A program made the translations under genes and the position numbers. Below the pieces are notes generated by a model, which worked only from the letters and a program-made list of their open reading frames with translations, made no database searches and was not told where the DNA came from. 64,000 nucleotides of DNA from Treponema sp. (lineage in GTDB: Bacteria; Spirochaetota; Spirochaetia; Treponematales; Treponemataceae). Numbering within the stretch: position 1 is the first letter of the stretch; each line of letters opens with the position of its first letter. The stretch spans positions 62,001-126,000 of the forward strand of contig JAFZLA010000010.1 of NCBI GenBank assembly GCA_017551705.1, read 5' to 3'. Shown one piece after another: positions 53,384 to 62,643 of the stretch.

Positions 53384-54265
53384 TTAAATTATAAATGAAT
53401 TGATTGCGTCTGACAAGAGCAGCGTTTGCTTGACATTCAAGGCTTCGGCGCGCGCGTTTGCGTCAATCCCTGCTTTTTGCAACACCTTGTCCGCCGTCAT
53501 TCCCAGCGCCCGATCGTAGCCTGACAAAAATTTTGTCAAATTGTTCTTTACGGTCTTTCGCCTGCTGGAAAAAAGAGCCCTTTGCATTTTTACAAAAAGC
53601 GCCGGATTTTGGCAGGCGGGAAAGTCCGCCTTTTTTGTGAACAAAACCGCGCGCGACTCGACGTTCGGTCGGGGCCAAAAATTTGCGCGGCCCAAGTCGC
53701 AAATTGTCTTTACGTCATAGGCCCACTGGCACAAAACCGAAAAGCTCGAATAGTCTTGGCTGGCTTCTTTGGCCGCCATGCGGAGGGCGACTTCTTTTTG
53801 AACCGTAAAGGCGCACTTTTCAAAGCGGACGCCGGCTTCAATTGTGTCGGCTATCAAGGCCGCGGCGATGTTGTACGGAAGGTTTCCAAAAAAATATTTA
53901 GGTTCTCCGTTCTTTTCCAAATAAGGCTTCCAAGTCTTTAAAACGTCACCCTGAACCAAGCAAAAATTGCCGGCGGCCTTCTCTTCCTCAAAAAAATCTT
54001 CCAGACAAGAACAAAAGCCGCGGTCGATTTCAAAAACAGTAACCTTGGCGCCTAGCTCCAACAATTCCTTTGTCATCGAGCCAAGGCCGGGCCCAACTTC
54101 CCAAACTGTGTCGCCCTTTTGAACGCAAAGGGAGGCGGCTATTTTTTTGCGCGCGGCCTCGTTTAACAAAAAGTTTTGGCCAAATTTTTTTTGCATGGCC
54201 ATTCCCTTTTGTTCAAGAAAAGCGTTGAGTTCTGAGGCCGAATTGTAGTCAGGAAGATTTTTCAT
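53384..54265 (-). CDS. rsmA: 16S rRNA dimethyladenosine transferase RsmA (KsgA)
   Basis: RsmA methylates two adjacent adenosines near the 3' end of 16S rRNA. I take ATG 54265 (MKNLPDYNS); the longer frame from 54508 covers the comEC gene. The 293 residues show KKFGQNFLLNEAARKKIA near residue 24, the SAM motif VWEVGPGLGSMTKEL near residue 54 and the catalytic NLPYNIAA near residue 122. The size is normal. It begins 20 bases past the comEC stop on the same strand. Confidence 0.95.
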   Translation of the reverse strand: MKNLPDYNSASELNAFLEQKGMAMQKKFGQNFLLNEAARKKIAASLCVQKGDTVWEVGPGLGSMTKELLELGAKVTVFEIDRGFCSCLEDFFEEEKAAGNFCLVQGDVLKTWKPYLEKNGEPKYFFGNLPYNIAAALIADTIEAGVRFEKCAFTVQKEVALRMAAKEASQDYSSFSVLCQWAYDVKTICDLGRANFWPRPNVESRAVLFTKKADFPACQNPALFVKMQRALFSSRRKTVKNNLTKFLSGYDRALGMTADKVLQKAGIDANARAEALNVKQTLLLSDAINSFII

Positions 54266-54285
54266 TAAAAAAATTATAGCGCGCC

Positions 54286-55593
54286 TTAAATTTTTACGCA
54301 AGGAATGGCCGAAAAAAACAAAACAGCCCCTTTTATCAATGCGTAAACTGCGGCCAAAACGCTTCCGCACGCAGGCGCCATAAACGGAAAGGCAAACGAA
54401 ATCAAAATAAAGGCAAGGCCCAAATAAATGAAAACCGTAACCAAGGGCGAGACGGCGGCGCTCGCCACAATTCCGCCGGGAGCCAAGGTTCCAAAAAAGC
54501 GGGCGCATATCGGCATTGTCATCGCCTGCGCTCCTACGGACTGGCCCAAGGATTTTCCGGCGTTTGAAGGCAGGGCCGAAAGCAAGGGCTTTGAAACAAA
54601 TTCGTTAAAGGACATAATTCCAGCCAATGCTCCGTACGAAAGCATAAACGAAAGCTCGTACATGTCCGGCGTGAATGTCGAAACGTGGACAATAAAGACA
54701 AGGGCCAAGACATTCAAGGAGCTTTTTACAGGAATCCTTAAAAGGCGAAAAACTATCGCGAACGACGAGCACAAGAGCGCCCTAAACAAGGACGGCGACT
54801 TTCCGGCAAACCAAACAAAAAGGCTTATGGCCAACAATTCCAAAAAGGGAGCGGCCCTTTTTCCCAAAGATTTTTTTCCCAGCGCCAAAGCAATCGAACC
54901 GAACAAGGACAAGTGCATTCCGCTAAGGGCCAGAATGTGGCTAAGGCCCGAAAGCTTAAAGGCGTTGGCGCATTCTTCCTCCAAGTAGGAACGGGAGCCA
55001 GTGAGCAAGGCCAGCAAAAAGCCGCCCGCGCTTCCCCACGCGAACATAAGGCGGGCAAAATGCAAGTGGCAAAGCGCCCTAAACTTTTGCAAGCGGCCCC
55101 ACAAATTGTTCTGGTAATCGCAAGAGACAAGGCTTTGCGCGCAAAAAAAATCATCGCCGCTTGAACTGCCTTTGCCGTCAGCGCGTTCCCCGCCGTTCTT
55201 GTCCAAAGACGGGCTCACCTCAAATATGCAGCGGGCGCCCTTGTCAAGCAAAAAGTCAACCTTTTGTCCGCGCCAGGCTGTGTACAGTTTTCCTGGCTGG
55301 TAGATTTCGCAAAGCTCCAAGGGCAAAAGAATTTGCGCCTGCCCCGCCGCGCTCGAACGGCCTCCGTCCTTAAGGCCCACGCTGATAAGGTCGGCCTTGA
55401 CAATGTACGACTTTTTTTTGCTTCCGACTTTGACGGGACACGAGGCAAGGCGGCATTCGACAAGGCTGATTTGTTGGCTTTTAAAAAGGCTTTGCGACGG
55501 CCTTAAGTTTTTTGCAGGAAATAAAAAATAAAGAATGGCCGCCAATACCGCGGCCGGCAGCAGGAGAAAATTATTCTTTATAGAGTCTACCAT
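54286..55593 (-). CDS. comEC: ComEC/Rec2-type DNA-uptake channel, short form
   Basis: The 435 residues hold an N-terminal membrane segment, an OB-like DUF4131 region (about 40-150) and the Competence domain with about seven helices (from 185), marked by LSGLSHILALSGMHLSLFGS near 225. ComEC forms the inner-membrane channel for DNA uptake. The usual C-terminal metallo-beta-lactamase domain is absent; the chain ends with AIPCVKI. Short ComEC forms occur in several bacteria. The start (55593) overlaps the previous stop (55587). Confidence 0.88.
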   Translation of the reverse strand: MVDSIKNNFLLLPAAVLAAILYFLFPAKNLRPSQSLFKSQQISLVECRLASCPVKVGSKKKSYIVKADLISVGLKDGGRSSAAGQAQILLPLELCEIYQPGKLYTAWRGQKVDFLLDKGARCIFEVSPSLDKNGGERADGKGSSSGDDFFCAQSLVSCDYQNNLWGRLQKFRALCHLHFARLMFAWGSAGGFLLALLTGSRSYLEEECANAFKLSGLSHILALSGMHLSLFGSIALALGKKSLGKRAAPFLELLAISLFVWFAGKSPSLFRALLCSSFAIVFRLLRIPVKSSLNVLALVFIVHVSTFTPDMYELSFMLSYGALAGIMSFNEFVSKPLLSALPSNAGKSLGQSVGAQAMTMPICARFFGTLAPGGIVASAAVSPLVTVFIYLGLAFILISFAFPFMAPACGSVLAAVYALIKGAVLFFSAIPCVKI

Positions 55594-56762
55594 TTAAGTC
55601 TCGTAAGAGCGTTACGAGCCGCTACGGCAACCTCCTCAGGATAATCTTTTACATACGTTACATAGAGCAAGGAGTCAAACGAGGATTTGTCGCCAAGGTC
55701 GGCCAACGCGTTTATTATGGCAAGAACCACAGTCTTGTCGGGGGAATTGCCCGCCTCCTGCGCCTTGTTCATTTGATCCAAATACTCGGTGAACGGAAGA
55801 ACCGCCGCCCTTGAGGCCAAGGCTTCCACACAAGAGATTGCCTTTGTCCACTGCTGGGCGTTTAGGTACTTTCCGTTGTAAGCGATTTTCGCAACGTTAA
55901 AATAATTTTTTGCCAAGTCGCCGGCGCGGGTCCACTTGTTGTCCGCCAAAACCTGAACCATATCCAATTGGAACAGAGACAAGTCTTGAGAACGCGAAGA
56001 ATTCCCCTCTAATATCATTGACCTGTTTAGCGTTTTTTCGGCAATTTCCGCCCTCAAAGCGGGAGAAATTTGCTCATTTTTGATGAAAATTTTAGAAAGT
56101 AGTTTAAGTTCAACTAAGTCAGCCTTGTCAATCGCGCCAAAAATCTCGTTGAGGGATTTGTCGCAAATTTTGGCAAGCGCGTCCGATACGTCTTGGTCAA
56201 GCTCCGACCAAATCGGCTGGCGCAAAATCGAATGCAAGATGTCAAATGAAGATCCGTTTCCGACAACGCCAAGAGTTGCGATTGACTTTTTGACGGTCGC
56301 GTCGGCCGCTCCGCCAGCGGCAAGTTTTTGCGACAAGTAACCGTTTACAAAAGCGGTCCAGTCAGTGTCCGCGTTTTGTTCGTAAATCGCGGCGATTTTT
56401 TCCAAAACGCTAACGCGGACGTTAACGTCGTCAACGCCGTAAAAGACGTCAGAAAAATCTTGCAAAACCGCATGGGGATTTTTTTTGCTTTCCTCCACAG
56501 GATAAGAAAGAATGCCGGCGACTGCAAGTCCGGCCAAATCGCGGTCGCCCTTAAGCAGCAAGGCGTTTTCGACAACAAAATCTACGGCTTTTTTTGCAAG
56601 CGCGGGGTCGCCGGAACTTTTTACCGCGGCAATTTTATCGTTTATGTTTCCCTTTGCAAATTTAATCTCATCTTTTGCGGGAGCGCCGCTCTGCGCGAAG
56701 GCGTAAAAAGCGGCCAACAAAAGCGCGCAAGAAACAAGGGATTTTTTTATTTGTCCATTCAT
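55587..56762 (-). CDS. Secreted HEAT-repeat-like protein (391 aa)
   Basis: A GGAGG site lies before the ATG. A signal peptide (residues 1-24, cut near AFAQ) leads a 391-residue, all-helical protein whose pairs of amphipathic helices (for example DPALAKKAVDFVVENALLLKG, then SSFDILHSILRQPIWSELDQD) resemble HEAT repeats. Its place between a PilZ protein and comEC is conserved-looking but gives no function. It overlaps comEC by 7 bases. Confidence 0.65.
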   Translation of the reverse strand: MNGQIKKSLVSCALLLAAFYAFAQSGAPAKDEIKFAKGNINDKIAAVKSSGDPALAKKAVDFVVENALLLKGDRDLAGLAVAGILSYPVEESKKNPHAVLQDFSDVFYGVDDVNVRVSVLEKIAAIYEQNADTDWTAFVNGYLSQKLAAGGAADATVKKSIATLGVVGNGSSFDILHSILRQPIWSELDQDVSDALAKICDKSLNEIFGAIDKADLVELKLLSKIFIKNEQISPALRAEIAEKTLNRSMILEGNSSRSQDLSLFQLDMVQVLADNKWTRAGDLAKNYFNVAKIAYNGKYLNAQQWTKAISCVEALASRAAVLPFTEYLDQMNKAQEAGNSPDKTVVLAIINALADLGDKSSFDSLLYVTYVKDYPEEVAVAARNALTRLKW

Positions 56763-56777
56763 TTATCAAACCTCCGC

Positions 56778-57962
56778 CTACAAATTGCCCGAATCCTTGC
56801 TTAAAAATTCGGGGTCTATCGCAGTTGGTATCTCTATACTATAACTATTTTCTTCGGTTTCGGTAACAGGTTTTTCTTCGGCGGGAGCGGCCTGTCCAGC
56901 CTCTTCGGCGGCTTTTTTGTCGTCGGCCTTTTGCTCGTCTTCAAGCTGCGACAAGGCGACTTCGGCGTTCTTTTGGTCTTCGGGCAAAACCTTGTAGACA
57001 AAAGACAAAATCGCGTTGCGCATGGAAGGCTCTATGTGCAAGCATTCCAAGTGCAGGCGGCTCTGGTTGTTGGCCGAATTGTATTCCACGGAACGAACCA
57101 AGCAATACATAAGAATGAGGGTGTCGTCAATTTCAAACTGCAACTTGACTTGAATGTTGTTGACTCCCTTTCCGCCAACGCGAATCAAGGCGCCGTCTGA
57201 GCTTATGTCCTCCAAAAAGCATTTAAAGCCGGGAGCGGTTTCAACCTGCGCAAATTCGGTGACGGCTTCCTTAATGATGTAAAGCTGGGCAGGAATGTGG
57301 CATTCGGTGCGGATTGACTTTCGCTTTTGCGCGCGGAAAAGGTTGTTGGAATGGGCCACGTAAAGAACGTTTTGTCCCAAGAAAATTCCCGCCGCCAAAA
57401 CCTTTGTGTCAAAGACATAGCCCGCGTCGCCCTTTCGCCAAAGGTAAACGCTGATTTCTTTGTCTTTCCAATCCTCCGGCGGAATTTTTATTCTTCCGTC
57501 TTGGATAGGAATCGTGATTATCAAGTCGCGGGAATTGTTCAAAATGCGGGAGGCGAAAACTCCGCTTCCCTTTAAAATAAGGCGGAGCTTTTGTCCGTTT
57601 GAAAGGGCCTTGCTCGACTCCAAGCCTCTCCTGTTTTCTGAAGCCAATTCAATCTTGGTCCTGAACTTGTAAAGCTTGGCCAAAAAGTTTTGCGTCTCAA
57701 GGGAAGAGTCCGTTCCGTCCCTCTTTGAAGTTTCTATAAGATTTGTGATGCAGCGCGTAAGCGAAGCCGTTGAAACAAAGAGCGTCTCGGGCTCTTCCAA
57801 GTCCACGATTTTTGCAAGCTTCCACAAAATCGAAATTTCGCCCAAAGTAAATTTTTGGTCAAGGCCTGTCGCAAAAAAATTGATTTTTGTCGAGAAGGTC
57901 TTTAAAAGCCATACGGCCAAGAGCAAAACTAATAAACCTAAAGAAACAATAAGTATTGACAC
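56778..57962 (-). CDS. PilZ-domain c-di-GMP-binding protein
   Basis: The start is GTG at 57962 behind AGAGGAT. The 394 residues carry a membrane helix (about 3-24), a central helical and beta region, and a PilZ domain near 210-330 with the c-di-GMP motif RAQKRKSIRTEC (RxxxR) near residue 210 and EDISSDGALIRVGG (D/NxSxxG) near 247. A low-complexity Glu/Ala/Lys-rich tail ends the chain. It should sense cyclic di-GMP; an output such as motility is inference from the family. It heads the minus-strand operon. Confidence 0.88.
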   Translation of the reverse strand: MSILIVSLGLLVLLLAVWLLKTFSTKINFFATGLDQKFTLGEISILWKLAKIVDLEEPETLFVSTASLTRCITNLIETSKRDGTDSSLETQNFLAKLYKFRTKIELASENRRGLESSKALSNGQKLRLILKGSGVFASRILNNSRDLIITIPIQDGRIKIPPEDWKDKEISVYLWRKGDAGYVFDTKVLAAGIFLGQNVLYVAHSNNLFRAQKRKSIRTECHIPAQLYIIKEAVTEFAQVETAPGFKCFLEDISSDGALIRVGGKGVNNIQVKLQFEIDDTLILMYCLVRSVEYNSANNQSRLHLECLHIEPSMRNAILSFVYKVLPEDQKNAEVALSQLEDEQKADDKKAAEEAGQAAPAEEKPVTETEENSYSIEIPTAIDPEFLSKDSGNL

Positions 57963-57984
57963 AAAAATCCTCTAGACATAATAT
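57956..57984 (+). promoter_or_regulatory. Promoter of the CPBP protease, overlapping the PilZ start
   Basis: TTGACA (57956-57961) and TAATAT (57979-57984) are 17 bases apart; the ATG lies at 57997, only 12 bases past the -10, with no Shine-Dalgarno motif. The -35 overlaps the PilZ GTG start codon (57960-57962) and the AT-rich stretch TAATATTATAAT is nearly self-complementary, so it could also serve as a -10 on the minus strand. Confidence 0.65.
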
Positions 57985-57996
57985 TATAATACAAAA

Positions 57997-58725
57997 ATGA
58001 TTTTTTTGCTACAGTTTTCTTTAATATTGTTGATTTTTGTTTGCCCGCCCCTTTTAGTCAATTTTTCGGACGATTTGGCCGTTGATTTTTCAAAATTCAA
58101 TTTTTTTGCCCTAACAAGCCTTGCTTTGGCGCTTTTTTTGTTTTTTCAGGATTTGCGGGAACGGCGTTTGGAAGGAACTGCTGTCCAAGACAATAAAAGG
58201 CCCCTTTGGAAGGCGGCGGCCTTTACAAGCAACTATTTTTTGACCTTTGGAAGCCTTGCTGTTGGCGGATGTCTTTTTGAGCTGGCGGGCCTGGCGCTCA
58301 AGACAAAAACTTTTGAAAACATAATATTTCCGGAAAATCTTTTGCAAGGCTTTTTTTGCGCCTTTGCGCTGGCCTCAAGCGCCTTTTACGAAGAATGCCT
58401 TTACCGCCTGTACCTTCCAAAGGCGCTAAAAAAGATTGCGGCATTGACTGGGGTTGGCAAAAAATCTGAGGATAAAGACAAACTGGTGGCGCGCCCCAAA
58501 CCCGCGGCCGCCGCCGTTTTTTGGGCTTGCGAAGCCGCCTGCGTTTTGTTGTTCGCCTTTGCGCACAGGTACCAAGGCCCCTTGGCGCTATTGAACGCCT
58601 TGCTTGCAGGAATAATTTTAAGATTGTCCTTTGTAAAGTCAAAGAGCCTTTGGCCGCCCTTCTTCGCCCACTTAAGCTACAACGCGGCCGCGCTTATGTT
58701 GGCCCGACTCACTCTTGTTCCATAA
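57997..58725 (+). CDS. CPBP-family intramembrane metalloprotease
   Basis: The 242-residue membrane protein has about seven helices and the CPBP/Abi motifs: EECLYR (EExxxR) near residue 129, FAHRYQG (motif 2) near 188 and FFAHLSYNAAALML (motif 3, HxxxN) near 225. CPBP proteins cut in the membrane and act, in various bacteria, on bacteriocins or lipoproteins; the substrate here is unknown. Its last 17 bases overlap the end of the DUF4340 gene on the other strand. Confidence 0.85.
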   Translation: MIFLLQFSLILLIFVCPPLLVNFSDDLAVDFSKFNFFALTSLALALFLFFQDLRERRLEGTAVQDNKRPLWKAAAFTSNYFLTFGSLAVGGCLFELAGLALKTKTFENIIFPENLLQGFFCAFALASSAFYEECLYRLYLPKALKKIAALTGVGKKSEDKDKLVARPKPAAAAVFWACEAACVLLFAFAHRYQGPLALLNALLAGIILRLSFVKSKSLWPPFFAHLSYNAAALMLARLTLVP

Positions 58726-59602
58726 CCCGCTCAAAAGTCCAGGAGCTTACGTTAAAGACGGCGTTTATTTTTTTTAGCGCTTCCTTTTCTTGTTGAGTCC
58801 TTTGCGCGCTTGGAGAAACATTCAGCCAATAGTAATAGTCGCCGTCGGTCTTTGGCAAAAAATAGGCGCGGTAAACGTTTCCGTCCTGAGCGTCAAAAGT
58901 TTTGACCGTCGCGCCCTGCCAATTTACATTTTGCGCCAAAAGCGGAAGCCCAGCGCCCCGCTCCAAAGCAAGGCCTGGCGCGCCGCTCTCCAAGGCGATT
59001 TTTCCGCGCCGGTATTTTTTGTCCGCTCCCACAAGGCTTTTGGGAAAAATCTCCGGGCTGGCCCATAGGCTTGGGTCTGTTGAAATATAGGGAATCAAAA
59101 AATCGCTTTGAACAGAAAAAATTTTTTGCCTTTTGGGAACGCAAAAGAAAATTCTTTTTTGGGAATCGACGCTTCCAAAATTTACGCAAGTGACTTCCTT
59201 TCCGTCTTTTTTGGCGCGCAGTAAAAATGACTGGCCTTCTTGCAAGCCAAAGGCCTTTAAGTTTTTCTTGCCCGAAACCTCGTATACCCGGACAATGTTT
59301 TTTAGGGCCTTGATAAAGCTTTGGACCATAAAGGAGTCGCAAACAAAACAAAGGCTGTCTTGACTGTTGGCCAAGAATTCTTTTTGGCCAAACCAAAAGG
59401 AGCCGACTTTTTTTAGCTCAAGGCTTCCATTTTGCGGGTCGCTAAGAAATATTTGGTCAACGTCGTATTTGGGATTGAGCAAGGCGGTCTTAAAAGATTT
59501 TTCGCTTTTGGGAGCGGACAAAAAATAAAGGGCGGCAAGAGCCAAAAGAAAAATTTGCAGCCGCGCTTTTTTTGCAAAAAGAAAAACATTTGATGCCGTC
59601 AT
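58709..59602 (-). CDS. DUF4340 domain protein
   Basis: I take ATG 59602 (MTASNVFLF) with the ATGA overlap to the preceding stop (59599); the longer frame from 59725 is a shadow of that gene. The 297 residues have one membrane helix (about 12-28) and a beta-rich DUF4340-type body with ISFLxx-like turns (LRAKKDGKEVTCVNFGSVD) and YWLNVSPSAQRTQQEKEAL near the end. DUF4340 genes go with GldG-like ABC transporters, as here; the function is unknown. Confidence 0.75.
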   Translation of the reverse strand: MTASNVFLFAKKARLQIFLLALAALYFLSAPKSEKSFKTALLNPKYDVDQIFLSDPQNGSLELKKVGSFWFGQKEFLANSQDSLCFVCDSFMVQSFIKALKNIVRVYEVSGKKNLKAFGLQEGQSFLLRAKKDGKEVTCVNFGSVDSQKRIFFCVPKRQKIFSVQSDFLIPYISTDPSLWASPEIFPKSLVGADKKYRRGKIALESGAPGLALERGAGLPLLAQNVNWQGATVKTFDAQDGNVYRAYFLPKTDGDYYYWLNVSPSAQRTQQEKEALKKINAVFNVSSWTFERVMEQE

Positions 59603-62600
59603 TTTCTTCTCCTTGCAAAAAAGGCCGCCATCAAAACAAGGACCAAAATCGGAAGCGCGGCAAAGTTGAGCAAAAGCGCGAGCGCCTTTAAACTGTTCCA
59701 TTGGGAAGCGTCGCTTGCCTTCCACAAAGAAAAGTCCGCCGCCCCCTTGTTCTTTAGCGCGGCCATGTCAGGCTCGCCCGACAATTGCAAAAGGCTGCAA
59801 GTCAAATAGTTGAAGTTCCTAAAGTCGCCGTTCTCTCCGCCGCTTAGCGCCAAAAGCAAATCGTTTGCGAACAAGTCGCCGCTTAGGACCAAAAGATTTT
59901 TGTCCAAGCTTTTTGCGGCCAAGACGCTGGCCTCTTTTTGAACCAAGGGATCGTCAATCGCGGTTTTTGGAACCGTGAAAGGATTTGTGTCAAAGAGCAA
60001 GTCCGGATTTTTTTTGTCCGGCAAAAAGCGCCATGACGCGGGGCTTGAGACAAGAAGGGCGCTTGCCTTGGCATTGTCAACAGAAAGGGGGCTGGCCCAA
60101 AAGGCCGTGGCGCCAAAGGGAATGCCGTCTTGGGGCAAAAGGCTTATCCACAATGGATAGTTGACCGACTTGTTCTCTCCCCGCTTTGTGTCAGGCTCCG
60201 AGGAATAAAAATTCGCGCGCACGCAAGAAAGGTCGGCCGCAAGGGAATCGACAAAAGAAATTCCAAAACGCTCAAAAACCGGCAACAAAAAGTCGCGCTT
60301 GTTCTTTGTGACTGTCCAGCCTCCGTTTATGTCAACGGTGTAAGGGCTTAGCATGGCAAAGACGGAGCCGCCGCTTTCCAAAAATTGTTCGACTGCCGCC
60401 GCTCCTTGGGCGTCCAAATCTTTTGAGCCGATGAGCGCCATTGGGATTTTTGGGTCCAAAGCCTCAAAGGGCAAATCGCTTGCATTTACTGCAATCGTTT
60501 CAAAGCCTTCCAAGTTGAGCCAATCAAGAGCGCTCTTGTAATCTTTATGAACATCCATTCCGTTGGCGCATACGACATAAGCGCGGCGGCTTTTTTGGTT
60601 GACCAAATAGTCCAAGCGCAAATTCAAGTCGTATTCAAGGCCGAATGTCGAAAAGGCCGCGGGAATGCAAAGGCTTTTGTCCATGCATTCGATTACGATG
60701 GCCGAATAAGCGTTTATGTATTCCAAGGAATTTTCTTTTTGGCTTTGCATTTGGAGGGGCTGTACATTAAGTTCCTTTAAGGTTTGAGCGGCGGCCGGAC
60801 GGCTTGCGTCAAGCTCCACATAAGACACGTTCTTGCAAGAAAAAGAAAGGGAGCGCAAAAAGTCTCCGACATCGCGAACTTGCGGATAAAGCTTCAACAG
60901 TTCCGCTGAACGGTAGTATGAAATTCTTATTTTTTCGTCCGCCAAAGATATAAGCTTTTTTGTGCGTTCCGACGGAGAATAGTTTTTGTTCGCGCTAAAG
61001 TCAAAGCGCTTGTAGGCCCGGCTTGCGTCCAAGAACAAAAAGATAAAAATAAAAATCATTGTCCAAGAACGCAGGGCGCGGCGGCCGGCAAAAAAGTTTT
61101 TGCCCTTGTTTTTTTCCAAAACATAGGCGTTTAGGGCCAAGAACAAAAGGGCCAAAAGCGCGAAAAACAAAAAGTCGCGGCTGTCCAAGATTCCCTTTGA
61201 GGCGGAATCAAAGCGCCAAGCGAAGCTTACGGCCCTTATCGCGCCCGAAAGAAAGTCGCCCAGCTGGACGTAATTTAAAATGTTGTGGACAAAGCTTTCC
61301 GCGGCCAGGACCAAGACAGAAAGAGCGAAGTACGCCGCGCGGCTTTCAAAGAGTCCTGACAAAAAAACGCAAAAACTAATCGAAGCCGCGGCGTAGAACA
61401 AAAGTCCCGCGTAAGAAACAAGCGCCGCTCCCCCGTCGACGCTTCCAAAAAATGAGACGCATACAGGAACAAAAATTGTGGCAAGCGCGTAGAGCGAAAA
61501 GACAAAAAGGGCCGCCAACAATCGCGCCGCTCCTTTTTCAAATTCGCCAAAAGGAAGCGTTTGGTCAAAGCCGCGGCCCTTTATGTTTAGGCAAAAGGCC
61601 GGAACAAAAACCGAAAGGACATAGGGCATTGTCAAAAAGAAAGGCGCAAGGGACGCGCTTCCCACGCCTTGAACAAAAAATCGGGTTCCAAAAAAATATG
61701 CGGCCGAAGAAAAAAGCGCGAACACAAGGCCAGCGATCCAATAAAATGGATTTATCGCGTAGGCATAAAGCTCTTTTTTGACAAGGCCCAAAAAAGCGCG
61801 GGCGTTTTTTGCATTGCAATCGTTTGACGCGCCGCGATCGGAGGCAAGACCGCGATCGGTCGAGGCCGCGCCGCTTGCGACAAAGAACAGGTAGGCGTCC
61901 TCCAAATTGCTCTTGCCGCTTTGCTTTAAAAGTTCCTTGGGGCTTCCTGACGCGACGACCGCCGAATCCTTTATGATGTAAATTTTGTCGGCAAGAGCCT
62001 CGGCCTCTTGGATTATGTGCGTCGAAAAAACTACGGCGCGGCCATTTTTTAGGCTTTGGACCAGTTCGCGCATTTCGCGAATCTGTTGGGGGTCAAGGCC
62101 GGTGGCTGGCTCGTCGAGGATTAAGATTTGCGGGTCATGGACAAGGGCCTGCGCGAAGTTGACGCGCTGCTTGTAGCCGTGGCTTAGCGAAGAAATTTTT
62201 TGCTTGAGAACGCCGTCAAGGTTGCAAAGACGCGCGGCTTTTAGGGCGGCGGCTTGGATTTGCGCGGCGCGCGTCAAGGTCTTGGAATCAGTCTCCGCGA
62301 GGCGCAGGGCGGCGGCAGCGCGCAAAAATTCCGAGACAGTCCAATCGTCATACAAGGCGGGAACTTCGCCTATAAAGCCTGTAAAGGCCTTGACATCTTG
62401 GGGATCTTCCGCCGCGTCAAAAATCGCGCCGTCGTTCCGTTGCAAAAGAACTTGTCCGCTTGTGGCGTAATGCATGGCGCAAAGGGCCTTTAGCAGGGTG
62501 CTTTTTCCGGCTCCGTTGGGGCCTAGCAGGACAGTTATCTTTCCGCGTTCGGCCTCAAAGTTTATGTCCTTGCAGGCAGGATTTTTTTTGGAGGAATAGG

Positions 62601-62628
62601 ATTTGCAAAAAGAAATGGCGCGAACCAT
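59599..62628 (-). CDS. Fused GldA-GldF-GldG-like ABC transporter (1009 aa)
   Basis: One chain joins three parts that usually are separate genes. Residues 1-245 form an ABC ATPase: Walker A GPNGAGKST near 36, signature LSHGYKQ near 153 and Walker B ILILDEPATGLD. Residues 280-515 are an ABC-2 permease with about six helices (GldF-like). Residues 520-1009 are a GldG-like domain with a helix, a long outside part with FLESGGSVFAMLSPY and a last membrane helix before RRRK. The linker between parts 1 and 2 is built from ASTDRGLASDRGASND. In Flavobacteria, GldAFG serves gliding; here the role is unknown. Starts 15 bases after rnz ends. Confidence 0.88.
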   Translation of the reverse strand: MVRAISFCKSYSSKKNPACKDINFEAERGKITVLLGPNGAGKSTLLKALCAMHYATSGQVLLQRNDGAIFDAAEDPQDVKAFTGFIGEVPALYDDWTVSEFLRAAAALRLAETDSKTLTRAAQIQAAALKAARLCNLDGVLKQKISSLSHGYKQRVNFAQALVHDPQILILDEPATGLDPQQIREMRELVQSLKNGRAVVFSTHIIQEAEALADKIYIIKDSAVVASGSPKELLKQSGKSNLEDAYLFFVASGAASTDRGLASDRGASNDCNAKNARAFLGLVKKELYAYAINPFYWIAGLVFALFSSAAYFFGTRFFVQGVGSASLAPFFLTMPYVLSVFVPAFCLNIKGRGFDQTLPFGEFEKGAARLLAALFVFSLYALATIFVPVCVSFFGSVDGGAALVSYAGLLFYAAASISFCVFLSGLFESRAAYFALSVLVLAAESFVHNILNYVQLGDFLSGAIRAVSFAWRFDSASKGILDSRDFLFFALLALLFLALNAYVLEKNKGKNFFAGRRALRSWTMIFIFIFLFLDASRAYKRFDFSANKNYSPSERTKKLISLADEKIRISYYRSAELLKLYPQVRDVGDFLRSLSFSCKNVSYVELDASRPAAAQTLKELNVQPLQMQSQKENSLEYINAYSAIVIECMDKSLCIPAAFSTFGLEYDLNLRLDYLVNQKSRRAYVVCANGMDVHKDYKSALDWLNLEGFETIAVNASDLPFEALDPKIPMALIGSKDLDAQGAAAVEQFLESGGSVFAMLSPYTVDINGGWTVTKNKRDFLLPVFERFGISFVDSLAADLSCVRANFYSSEPDTKRGENKSVNYPLWISLLPQDGIPFGATAFWASPLSVDNAKASALLVSSPASWRFLPDKKNPDLLFDTNPFTVPKTAIDDPLVQKEASVLAAKSLDKNLLVLSGDLFANDLLLALSGGENGDFRNFNYLTCSLLQLSGEPDMAALKNKGAADFSLWKASDASQWNSLKALALLLNFAALPILVLVLMAAFFARRRK
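61832..61861. repeat. CGCGATCGG repeat at the fusion linker
   Basis: CCGCGATCGG occurs twice within 30 bases (61833-61842 and 61852-61861) in the part of the ABC gene that codes the linker between ATPase and permease. The protein repeat reads DRGLASDRGAS. It may be a scar of the fusion. Confidence 0.5.
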
Positions 62629-62643
62629 AATTCCTCCGCTCCC

